Assembly: GCA_045652125.1 (NCBI GenBank)
Contig: JAZRTT010000003.1
Coordinates: forward strand, 1 to 14,288
Length of the DNA stretch: 14,288 nucleotides
Direction of reading: 5' to 3'
From: Avoscillospira sp045652125
GTDB lineage: Bacteria > Bacillota > Clostridia > Oscillospirales > Oscillospiraceae
Positions 1 to 5,391 of this stretch are shown piece by piece. Each line of letters begins with the position of its first letter. The stretch's first letter is position 1. The notes beneath the pieces are model-generated. The model worked only from the letters and a program-made list of their open reading frames with translations. It made no database searches and was not told the origin of the DNA. The position numbers and the translations under genes are program-made.

Positions 1-616
1 GGCCGCTGATCTCACCGCCATGGTATTCGAATTCTACTTCATACGGTTCGCTTCCTTCCACGATCGCATAGCCCTTGGAGCCGTCGATGCTTATGTATCT
101 GACTCTGTTCTCCATGTAGTAATCGTGACCGCGCTCTGCGATGGCTGCGCTGATCTTCATGCTCTTGAGGTCTTCCAGCAAGAAGCTGCTGTCATCGCTG
201 CCGCTGACATATTCGTCATCTTCCTTTTCCGGTGCCTTGTACCAAGTGATAATCTGGCTCTGCGGCAACGCTGCTCTGTCGAAAGTAACGAAGTGCGATC
301 CTGCATTGAAGAACTGACCATGCACTTCCGTGTCAGCCAGCCCGATCACACGCTTGTAGTCAGACACTTTGATTTTGAAATTGTATGCGACCTCTACGAC
401 ACGGCCGCGCTGACCTTCCAACTTGCCGTCTACAAAGACGATATCGCCCACATGCAAATCGAACTGATCGTTGTAGTAGGCCAGCGAGGAGCCTCTTCCG
501 GGGAACAATACCTGCACCACAGACCTTCTGGGTGCAATGCTGCGCTGCTCTACGACCACCGGTGTTTCCGGCTTGTTATCCGAATATTCTGCAGCAAAAC
601 CAATCTTAAATCCCAT
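1..616 (-). CDS. SWIM zinc-finger-type protein, partial (3' end off the left edge)
   Basis: The frame is open for 205 codons from ATG at 616-614 to the window edge, so the C-terminus is missing. A perfect AAGGAGGT ribosome binding site lies at 624-631, 7 bases before the ATG, and a TATAAT -10 box at 702-707. Residues 30-90 look like a small beta-barrel (VGDIVFVDGKLEGQRGRVVE), followed by an acidic linker near 128-145. The segment IAERGHDYYMENRV (159-172) and the beta-rich stretch after it resemble the region that precedes a SWIM zinc finger (CxC...CxH) in clostridial SWIM proteins; the finger itself would lie outside the window. SWIM domains bind nucleic acid or protein and often accompany SNF2-type helicases. 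The family call rests on recalled sequence resemblance only. The plus-strand frame over this stretch is a shadow. Confidence 0.6.
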   Translation of the reverse strand, partial: MGFKIGFAAEYSDNKPETPVVVEQRSIAPRRSVVQVLFPGRGSSLAYYNDQFDLHVGDIVFVDGKLEGQRGRVVEVAYNFKIKVSDYKRVIGLADTEVHGQFFNAGSHFVTFDRAALPQSQIITWYKAPEKEDDEYVSGSDDSSFLLEDLKSMKISAAIAERGHDYYMENRVRYISIDGSKGYAIVEGSEPYEVEFEYHGGEISG

Positions 617-701
617 AATGCGGACCTCCTTGAAGCGTCTGTTTGTATCTTATAGCCGCATTATAAATAACGATGTGTACCATAAAACGGACTACAAATA
701 T

Positions 702-707
702 ATTATA
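702..707 (-). promoter_or_regulatory. -10 box of the SWIM-type gene
   Basis: On the minus strand this reads TATAAT, about 90 bases before the start codon of the SWIM-type gene. No convincing -35 hexamer stands 16-18 bases upstream. A long leader of roughly 80 bases results if it is used. Confidence 0.4.
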
Positions 708-780
708 GCATGTTTTCCTGTCTTATCGGCAGCTTATTTTACTCCAAAGCAAAAGACGCGTGATTTTGCGCTCCTTTAAC

Positions 781-828
781 AAAAAAACGCCCTCGACGGT
801 CAGATTTGCTCCGACTGCCGAGGGCGTT
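781..828 (-). terminator. Rho-independent terminator after the short HTH regulator
   Basis: A 10-bp perfect stem, AACGCCCTCG at 786-795 with CGAGGGCGTT at 819-828, is followed on the minus strand by a run of T. It lies 28 bases past the regulator's stop codon and separates it from the SWIM-type gene. Confidence 0.85.
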
Positions 829-855
829 ATGCTTATTTATGTTCTTTTTATATGA

Positions 856-1350
856 TTATTCTTCTGTGCGCATTTCTTCGATAGCTGCGTCCAGTTCTTG
901 CTTGAGAAATTCTTCTGCTTGTGCTGCTTCTTTTTCTGTGATCAGCTTATCTGTCCAGATTTTATCCACCATATTGCCCTGGAGTATTTCGGCACTGTGG
1001 CTGCCGCCAAGGTCAGCAATCTTTTTGATCAGTTCGGAAGTCTTCTTATCGGTGACAAAGCTTGCTGCCTGCACTGCGTCAATCAATATCTTCAGCTCAG
1101 GAACACTAAAGCTGCGATCCTCCACGTAGTAGGCTCTTTCATGGCCGATCATCGTACACATGACTTCATATCCAAATTCATTCAATGCTTGAACGTCTCT
1201 GGTGATGGTTCTGCGATCGCAGGCGACTTCCATGTCGTTAAGCCGCTGGCATACGACGGACGCAGCCATCGGGTGCTGCTCGTCTGTTTCCTGCCGCAGC
1301 AATTCCATGAGCTTCAGCAGCTTGATCTTCTGGCTATTCTCTTTTGCCAT
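856..1350 (-). CDS. Short YafY/DeoR-like HTH regulator without WYL domain
   Basis: This 164-residue protein starts at ATG 1350 behind a GGAGG motif. Residues about 5-78 form a winged helix-turn-helix (SQKIKLLKLMELLRQ, then DRRTITRDVQALNEFGYEV), and residues 79-111 (RSFSVPELKILIDAVQAASF, TDKKTSELIKKI) match the linker normally found before a WYL sensor domain in YafY-type regulators. Those relatives are usually about 300 residues; here the protein ends after a lysine- and glutamate-rich helical tail instead of a WYL domain, and a terminator follows at once, so no remnant of the missing half is visible. It is probably a DNA-binding regulator with another sensing mode or a constitutive binder. 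A palindrome TATACGTATA overlaps its own -10 box, which suggests autoregulation. Target genes are unknown. Confidence 0.8.
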   Translation of the reverse strand: MAKENSQKIKLLKLMELLRQETDEQHPMAASVVCQRLNDMEVACDRRTITRDVQALNEFGYEVMCTMIGHERAYYVEDRSFSVPELKILIDAVQAASFVTDKKTSELIKKIADLGGSHSAEILQGNMVDKIWTDKLITEKEAAQAEEFLKQELDAAIEEMRTEE

Positions 1351-1382
1351 CCGTACACCTCCAAAGACATCCTAAAAATGGA

Positions 1383-1416
1383 TATACGTATACTCAGTAA
1401 TGGTAACACAAAACAA
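1383..1416 (-). promoter_or_regulatory. Promoter and possible operator of the short HTH regulator
   Basis: On the minus strand, TTGTTT (1411-1416) and TATACG (1387-1392) are 18 bases apart, a reasonable sigma-A promoter. The -10 hexamer is part of the perfect 10-bp palindrome TATACGTATA (1383-1392), a plausible binding site for a dimeric repressor, perhaps the product itself. The operator role is inference. Confidence 0.5.
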
Positions 1417-1570
1417 CTGATTTTTCAACGCTAATGGCGCACGAAATCATGCTTCTTCGACATTTATGACCCTTTTGAAGGTTCAAATCCGGTAAGTTGC
1501 ACCTTTTGTTCGTTCTTTATTGAGGCAAAGAACGACCTTTAGTATGCTGGCTGAAGCCGGTTCCACGAAC

Positions 1571-1620
1571 AAAAAGAGAGCGCCGGTGCGGCCGATTTGA
1601 CTGCTCCGACGCTCTTTTTT
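1571..1620. terminator. Bidirectional terminator-like hairpin
   Basis: GAGCGCCGG (1578-1586) pairs with CCGACGCTC (1606-1614) with one mismatch, flanked by an A-rich side and a T-run at 1615-1620. It could end transcripts on either strand. On the minus strand it is a second barrier after the tRNA. Confidence 0.65.
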
Positions 1621-1675
1621 ACTGTTGTATGCCTGAATTTGTGCCTTTTGTGGCTGATTTTGCCCCGAAAATGCG

Positions 1676-1718
1676 AAAAGAACGAACTTTGACTTGGTAG
1701 ACAAAAGTTCGTTCTTTT
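1676..1718 (-). terminator. Terminator directly after tRNA-Leu
   Basis: The arms AAAAGAACGAACTTT (1676-1690) and AAAGTTCGTTCTTTT (1704-1718) are exact inverted repeats. On the minus strand the stem begins 1 base after the tRNA CCA end and closes into a T-run, so it should terminate the tRNA transcript. Confidence 0.85.
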
Positions 1719-1719
1719 A

Positions 1720-1806
1720 TGGTGCCGGTGGCCGGACTCGAACCGGCACGCTATCGCTAGCGGTGGATTTTGAGTCCACTACGTCTACCAATTCCATCAC
1801 ACCGGC
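1720..1806 (-). tRNA. tRNA-Leu (anticodon CAA)
   Basis: The 87-base gene has acceptor arms GCCGGTG (minus strand from 1806) and CACCGGC (to 1724), discriminator A and an encoded CCA (1722-1720). The anticodon stem GTGGA/TCCAC encloses the loop CTCAAAA, giving anticodon CAA for the codon UUG. A variable arm (CGCTAGCGATAGCG) is present, as expected for a class II leucine tRNA, and the T-loop reads TTCGAGT. It has its own promoter and terminator. Confidence 0.95.
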
Positions 1807-1818
1807 AGGCACTTTGTG

Positions 1819-1847
1819 ATTATAGAGCATTTTATTAAAAAAAGCAA
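1819..1847 (-). promoter_or_regulatory. Promoter of tRNA-Leu
   Basis: TTGCTT (1842-1847), a 17-base spacer and TATAAT (1819-1824) on the minus strand form a near-consensus sigma-A promoter 12 bases upstream of the mature tRNA end. It starts just past the rex stop codon. Confidence 0.8.
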
Positions 1848-1852
1848 GCCCT

Positions 1853-2515
1853 TTACAAATCTTTTTGCCGCTGTTCCATATCCTTTCCTACGTGTTCGGA
1901 CAAATGCTGGGAAAGCAATGCCAAAGATGCCGCCATATTTTCAGGCTGCACTAAAATCCCCTTGGGAACATCCAGATGTTTGGGCGCAAAATTCCAAATT
2001 GCCTTGATACCATTGGCAATTAAACAGTCGCAGACTTTCTGCGCGTGCTCCGAAGGCACTGTAATGATTCCGATCAAAATCTTATGCTTTCTGCAAAATT
2101 CATCCAGACGGGACATATGCATAATCGGCTTGCCGGATTTGCTGGTTCCGATCAGCGCATCATCGGAATCAAAGGCTGCCACAATATTCAGACCATATTC
2201 AGCAAAACCACCGTAACCAAGCAGCGCACGTCCCAACTTTCCGGCACCCACCAAAACTGCATCATTGGTATTGCTGTAACCCAAAAAATCCTCAAGATCC
2301 CGAATCAGAGCTTCTTTCAAGTAGCCGATTTTCGGACGGCCGCCGTCGCTGATAAGGGCAAGGTCCTTCCGCACCTGCACTTCTCCCATACTCAGAGCTG
2401 CGGCCAGGGCCGTTGCGGAAATATGAGCCGGTGCATCTTCCGATAAATTTTTCAGATAAGACAAATAGACGGGAAGCCGCTTAACCGTGGCTTTGGATAT
2501 TTCCTTTGCAGGCAT
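1853..2515 (-). CDS. rex: Redox-sensing transcriptional repressor Rex
   Basis: Rex senses the NADH/NAD+ ratio and represses fermentation and NADH-reoxidation genes when NADH is low. The ATG at 2515 is chosen over an in-frame upstream start at 2605 because it follows AAGGAGG (2524-2530) and the known Rex N-terminus; the product is then 220 residues, normal for the family. Residues 1-75 form the winged helix (KEISKATVKRLPVYLSYL, then QVRKDLALIS). A Rossmann glycine motif VLVGAGKLG stands at 87-95, the acidic AAFDSD end of beta-2 at 113-118, and the C-terminal swapped helix at about 195-210. It lies directly downstream of sigE on the same strand but has its own promoter. No classic Rex operator (TTGTNA-type palindrome) is seen in front of it. 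Confidence 0.95.
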   Translation of the reverse strand: MPAKEISKATVKRLPVYLSYLKNLSEDAPAHISATALAAALSMGEVQVRKDLALISDGGRPKIGYLKEALIRDLEDFLGYSNTNDAVLVGAGKLGRALLGYGGFAEYGLNIVAAFDSDDALIGTSKSGKPIMHMSRLDEFCRKHKILIGIITVPSEHAQKVCDCLIANGIKAIWNFAPKHLDVPKGILVQPENMAASLALLSQHLSEHVGKDMEQRQKDL

Positions 2516-2538
2516 GGCATTCGCCTCCTTTTGGAGAC

Positions 2539-2567
2539 AGTATAGCAGAATTTTTCTTTTGGTGCAA
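2539..2567 (-). promoter_or_regulatory. Promoter of rex
   Basis: TTGCAC (2562-2567), a 17-base spacer and TATACT (2539-2544) on the minus strand form a good sigma-A promoter, so rex can be transcribed independently of the sporulation operon in front of it. Confidence 0.8.
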
Positions 2568-2573
2568 CAATTA

Positions 2574-2597
2574 TATCGATATTTTTCTGTATCGATA
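2574..2597. repeat. Twin TATCGATA palindromes between sigE and rex
   Basis: The self-complementary octamer TATCGATA occurs at 2574-2581 and again at 2590-2597, 16 bases apart start to start. The pair fills the space between the sigE stop codon and the rex -35 box. Spacing and position fit a tandem operator for a regulator acting on the rex promoter, or a hairpin at the end of the sigE message. Its binding protein is unknown. Confidence 0.6.
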
Positions 2598-3299
2598 CTA
2601 TACAAAAATCTGCTTGGAAATATCCCGGCGAAGCCGCATCATAATTCGCTTTTCCAGTCTGGAAATATATGATTGGGAGATCCCCATGAGATCCGCTACC
2701 TCCTTCTGTGTTTTTTCATGGCAGCCACCCAAGCCATAACGCAGGATCATAATGGTACGTTCCCGCTCAGGCAGACGATCCAACGCTTCATAGAGAAGCT
2801 GTTGATCCACATCATCCTCCAAAGGACGCATGACAGTATCTCCGTCGGTCCCCAGAATATCCGACAGCAGCAACTCATTTCCATCCCAATCTGTATTGAT
2901 TGGTTCATCCAAACTCAGCTCCGTTTTTTGATTGGATATCTTGCGGATATGCATAAGAATTTCATTTTCTATACATCGGGAGGAATATGTCGCCAACTTT
3001 ATTTTTTTGTCTGCTTTGAAGGTATTGACTGCTTTGATCAGTCCGATGGTGCCGATGGAAATCAAATCCTCAATGCCAACACCGGTGTTCTCAAATCGTC
3101 TTGCAATGTAGACTACCAGCCTGAGATTTCGCTCAATGAGTGTTTGTTTGGCCTGAGGATCTCCCTGTTTCAAGGCTTCAATACAAGCCAATTCTTCCTC
3201 TGCTTTTAGCGGTGACGGCAGAACATCACTGCCGCCAATATACAAAATATGTTCCGTTTTAAAAAAACCAACCCGCACAAGCAGCTCTCTGAGTTTCAA
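2598..3299 (-). CDS. sigE: Sporulation sigma factor E (pro-sigma-E)
   Basis: Sigma-E directs early mother-cell transcription after asymmetric division. The 233-residue protein has the full set of regions: an N-terminal pro-sequence ending near HILYIGGSDVLP (17-28), where SpoIIGA cleavage is expected; region 2 with NLRLVVYIARRFENTG (58-73) and GTIGLIKAVNTF (83-94); region 2.4 LATYSSRCIENEILM (102-116); and region 4 with the helix-turn-helix TQKEVADLMGISQSYISRLE (197-216). The start is TTG at 3299-3297, overlapping the spoIIGA stop (TTGA) and preceded by GGGAGGTG, so translation is probably coupled. Unlike B. subtilis, no sigG follows; rex does. The gene is intact, in contrast to sigK further right. 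Confidence 0.96.
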   Translation of the reverse strand: MKLRELLVRVGFFKTEHILYIGGSDVLPSPLKAEEELACIEALKQGDPQAKQTLIERNLRLVVYIARRFENTGVGIEDLISIGTIGLIKAVNTFKADKKIKLATYSSRCIENEILMHIRKISNQKTELSLDEPINTDWDGNELLLSDILGTDGDTVMRPLEDDVDQQLLYEALDRLPERERTIMILRYGLGGCHEKTQKEVADLMGISQSYISRLEKRIMMRLRRDISKQIFV

Positions 3300-4144
3300 G
3301 AAGCAACACCTCCCAATAATATTTCAAATTGCCCATGGGGCGAGAATTCTGTACCTGTAAAAGCAACAGGCAGCCGACCTGTCCGTCTGCCCTGCTGTAT
3401 TTTACACCGCACCGCAACCAAAAGCCCGTTTTGTGTACCAACTGCACCATACGGCAGCAGGCGAAAGCGAAGCTGCGGATAGGTCCTCTGCAGCAGTTGC
3501 ATCAGTGTGGGCGGATCCTGAAAATCTTTTTGGGTCAGTGCCGCTTCCGGCAGCAGCCGTGCAAGTACCTGCCAGGAAGCCACAGGGATACATTCCCCGC
3601 TGATGGAATCGCGAAGGGTATTTCCTGTATCCTGCAGAGCTTTTACTTTTTCCCGATTTCCGTTTAATTCCAGTATCAAAGGCACAATATCTCCCCCGGA
3701 ATGGGAGCCAAATCCCCCCAAAACCAATGCTGCCAATCCATAGGAAAACCCCGCCAGCAGAAGCAATGCCGGAATACTGACTGCATAATAGACATGACCA
3801 CCAAGAAATACACATTTCGGTTCTATGACTTGTACGACCAGCAGTACAACACCGCTAAGGGCAAAGCTCAGAGCGAAAAAAAGAACTCCCTGCTTAACGG
3901 TGCTCCGCTTCCACCCAAAGGCTGCTATGAGCATGCCGGATGCGCTGAGAATTTGAAAAAACAAGCCCTGCATTGGCTCCAATCCCGGTAAAACCGAAAC
4001 AACAGCATACAAACCACCCAAGGCTGCCGCTCCCAACAACCGCCATACACCGGCAGGGCATCCGCCCATAGCGGCACTGCCCCGCAAAAGCAGATAATTG
4101 ATCACCGTGTTCAGCCCAAAGAGCAAATCCAAGTAAACAGTCAT
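3296..4144 (-). CDS. spoIIGA: Sporulation sigma-E processing protease SpoIIGA
   Basis: SpoIIGA is the membrane aspartic protease that cleaves pro-sigma-E in the septum after a signal from the forespore. The 282-residue product starts at ATG 4144 behind GGAGG. Residues 1-145 hold about five membrane segments (for example LLFGLNTVINYLLL, LLFFALSFALSGVVLLVVQV, VSIPALLLLAGFSYGLAALV). The soluble half carries the catalytic signature ALQDTGNTLRD, with Asp172 as the expected nucleophile-activating residue and a family-typical DTGN. It is the first gene of a two-gene operon with its substrate sigE, and the genes overlap by 4 bases. A TATAAT box at 4165-4170 lies just upstream; the -35 region is poor, as expected for a Spo0A-dependent promoter, but no clear Spo0A box is seen at the right position. 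Confidence 0.95.
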   Translation of the reverse strand: MTVYLDLLFGLNTVINYLLLRGSAAMGGCPAGVWRLLGAAALGGLYAVVSVLPGLEPMQGLFFQILSASGMLIAAFGWKRSTVKQGVLFFALSFALSGVVLLVVQVIEPKCVFLGGHVYYAVSIPALLLLAGFSYGLAALVLGGFGSHSGGDIVPLILELNGNREKVKALQDTGNTLRDSISGECIPVASWQVLARLLPEAALTQKDFQDPPTLMQLLQRTYPQLRFRLLPYGAVGTQNGLLVAVRCKIQQGRRTGRLPVAFTGTEFSPHGQFEILLGGVAS

Positions 4145-4164
4145 CCAACCGCCTCCATGGACAA

Positions 4165-4170
4165 ATTATA
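4165..4170 (-). promoter_or_regulatory. -10 box of the spoIIGA-sigE operon
   Basis: The minus strand reads TATAAT about 21 bases before the spoIIGA ATG and just downstream of the DUF951 terminator. No good -35 hexamer is at 16-18 bases. In B. subtilis the same operon has an unusual spacer and needs Spo0A, so a weak -35 is not surprising. Confidence 0.5.
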
Positions 4171-4186
4171 GTCCCCTCCATAAAAG

Positions 4187-4214
4187 AAAGCAGTCGGTTT
4201 ACACCGACTGCTTT
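4187..4214. terminator. Terminator after the DUF951 gene
   Basis: AAAGCAGTCGG (4187-4197) and CCGACTGCTTT (4204-4214) form a perfect 11-bp stem. On the minus strand it is followed by a CTTTCTTTT tract and lies 17 bases past the DUF951 stop, insulating it from spoIIGA. Confidence 0.85.
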
Positions 4215-4231
4215 TTGAAAATGTTTGGCTG

Positions 4232-4432
4232 TCACTTCAGCAGCACTGAAGTCCCATCCCGAAGGATCTGCCGTATATTTTTTTCCGCTTTGCTTCGGGG
4301 CAGCATGACCTCGTGGCTGCATCCCTGACAGCGCAACCGAAAATCCATTCCTGTGCGCAAAACCACCCAGTTTTTACTGCCGCAGGGATGTTCTTTTTTC
4401 ATAATCAAAATGTCCTGAAGCCGCACATCCAT
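4232..4432 (-). CDS. DUF951 family protein
   Basis: This 66-residue protein is a member of the small DUF951 family of Firmicutes, recognised by MDVRLQDI at the start, KKEHPCGSKNWVVLRTGMDF (12-31) and LRCQGCSHEVMLPR (33-46). Cys17, Cys35 and Cys38 with nearby His15 and His40 could bind a metal, which is inference. The function of the family is unknown; a nucleic-acid-related role has been suggested by its basic, compact form but not shown here. It starts at ATG 4432 behind AAAGG and is divergent from the S1-domain gene, with 59 bases between them that must hold both promoters. Confidence 0.9.
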   Translation of the reverse strand: MDVRLQDILIMKKEHPCGSKNWVVLRTGMDFRLRCQGCSHEVMLPRSKAEKNIRQILRDGTSVLLK

Positions 4433-4457
4433 GTGTTAAGGCCGCCTTTCCTTTGCA

Positions 4458-4463
4458 TATAAT
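4458..4463 (+). promoter_or_regulatory. -10 box of the S1-domain gene
   Basis: TATAAT stands 28 bases before the ATG at 4492. The matching -35 position overlaps the start of the divergent DUF951 gene and is a poor hexamer, so promoter strength is uncertain. Confidence 0.5.
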
Positions 4464-4491
4464 TTACTGATATTAACAAGGGGGAATCGCC

Positions 4492-5391
4492 ATGAACTAT
4501 TATCTTCCCGAAGGTATGGGGCTTCGCCGGGGCGGTTACACACCGGAACAACTGCGCCGCGCCAGAGCGGAAGGCACTATCTTACAGGCACCGGTCTTGC
4601 TCTGCACCCAAGAGCGTGAGTTGGTAGTCGATCTTGGCTGCTGTACCGGACAAATCAGCCGCAACGAAACAGCCTTGGGCGCACAAGATGGGACTGTTCG
4701 GGATATCGCCATCCTATCCCGAGTGGGAAGGGCCGTCAGTTTTCGGGTTCTGGACATAACGCCCGGAGGTACGCCGCTTCTTTCCAGGCGATTGGCTCAG
4801 GAAGAAGCAAGAACATACCTCTTCAACTGCAAAAAGCCCGGAGACATCATTCCTGCAGTTGTCACCAGTTTAGCCTCGTTCGGAGCATTCTGCGACGTAG
4901 GCTGCGGTGTCACCGCCCTACTGGGTATCGAAAATATTTCCGTTTCCCGGATTCAACACAGCCGGGACCGGTTTCGGGATGACCAAAGCATTTTCGCCGT
5001 CATCCGAAGCATGGAGCCGGATACCATGCGAATCCACCTGAGCCATCGTGAACTTTTGGGCACATGGGCGGAGAATGCCGCACAATTTCAGGTCGGGCAG
5101 ACTGTCACCGGAACGGTTCGGAGCATCAAAGACTACGGTGCATTTATCGAACTTGCGCCAAACCTGTCCGGATTGGCGGAACCCAATTTCGATCTTCGTG
5201 TAGGCGATACCGTATCGGTTTACATAAAGTCAATTTTCCCGGAGCGACTGAAAATCAAACTAATTGCCCTGAGAAAATTGGATCCCGCATCTTTGCCCCA
5301 ACGCCCCCTGCAATATTTCCGTACTGCAGGGCATCTGGACCACTGGCGCTACGGTTCCGAAACTTTTGCAAAAACCGTCACGGTTTTTTAA
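4492..5391 (+). CDS. S1 RNA-binding domain protein (ribosomal protein S1-like)
   Basis: The 299-residue protein starts at ATG 4492 after AAGGGGG. It has an N-terminal S1-like barrel region (about 35-110), a second S1 repeat (KKPGDIIPAVVTSLASFGAF, 114-133, through HLSHRELLG, 182-190) and a third, best-conserved S1 repeat (FQVGQTVTGTVRSIKDYGAF, 199-218, to about 262). The HLSHRELLGTW segment between repeats is typical of S1 and its clostridial relatives. Full bacterial S1 is longer with four to six repeats, so this is a shorter paralogue, likely an RNA-binding protein linked to translation or RNA turnover. The stop codon is part of a hairpin shared with the convergent rarA end, and the two coding regions overlap by 14 bases. 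Confidence 0.85.
   Translation: MNYYLPEGMGLRRGGYTPEQLRRARAEGTILQAPVLLCTQERELVVDLGCCTGQISRNETALGAQDGTVRDIAILSRVGRAVSFRVLDITPGGTPLLSRRLAQEEARTYLFNCKKPGDIIPAVVTSLASFGAFCDVGCGVTALLGIENISVSRIQHSRDRFRDDQSIFAVIRSMEPDTMRIHLSHRELLGTWAENAAQFQVGQTVTGTVRSIKDYGAFIELAPNLSGLAEPNFDLRVGDTVSVYIKSIFPERLKIKLIALRKLDPASLPQRPLQYFRTAGHLDHWRYGSETFAKTVTVF
5370..5389. terminator. Hairpin shared by the convergent S1-domain and rarA genes
   Basis: AAAAACCG (5370-5377), loop TCA (5378-5380) and CGGTTTTT (5381-5388) form an 8-bp stem with T-runs on both strands. The loop is the rarA stop codon (TGA on the minus strand), and the T-run leads into the TAA of the S1 gene. It may terminate both transcripts from within coding sequence. 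Confidence 0.6.

Larger units (their letters stand above)
1417..1719. other. Gene-free stretch with three hairpins between the HTH regulator and tRNA-Leu
   Basis: No credible gene is seen. The one frame across it (minus, 73 codons) is built from hairpin arms and has no good ribosome binding site. The stretch holds a 9-bp hairpin TCGTTCTTT/AAAGAACGA (1510-1518 with 1527-1535) and terminators at 1571-1620 and 1676-1718. The word GTTCGTTCTTT occurs both near 1508-1518 and in the tRNA terminator at 1708-1718. At 1480-1490 the plus strand reads GGTTCAAATCC, like the T-arm of a tRNA, just before the first hairpin, but no complete tRNA can be folded around it. Confidence 0.6.

Noticed and set aside
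20..655. Long plus-strand frame at the left edge
   Set aside because: It is the antisense shadow of the SWIM-type gene, which has a perfect ribosome binding site and promoter on the minus strand.
1483..1704. 73-codon minus-strand frame between the regulator and tRNA-Leu
   Set aside because: It runs through three hairpins, lacks a ribosome binding site and has low-complexity sequence made from the repeated arms.
4157..4165. Spo0A-box-like word (TTTGTCCAT on the minus strand) at spoIIGA
   Set aside because: It has two mismatches to the box and lies downstream of the -10 element, where activation by Spo0A is not expected.
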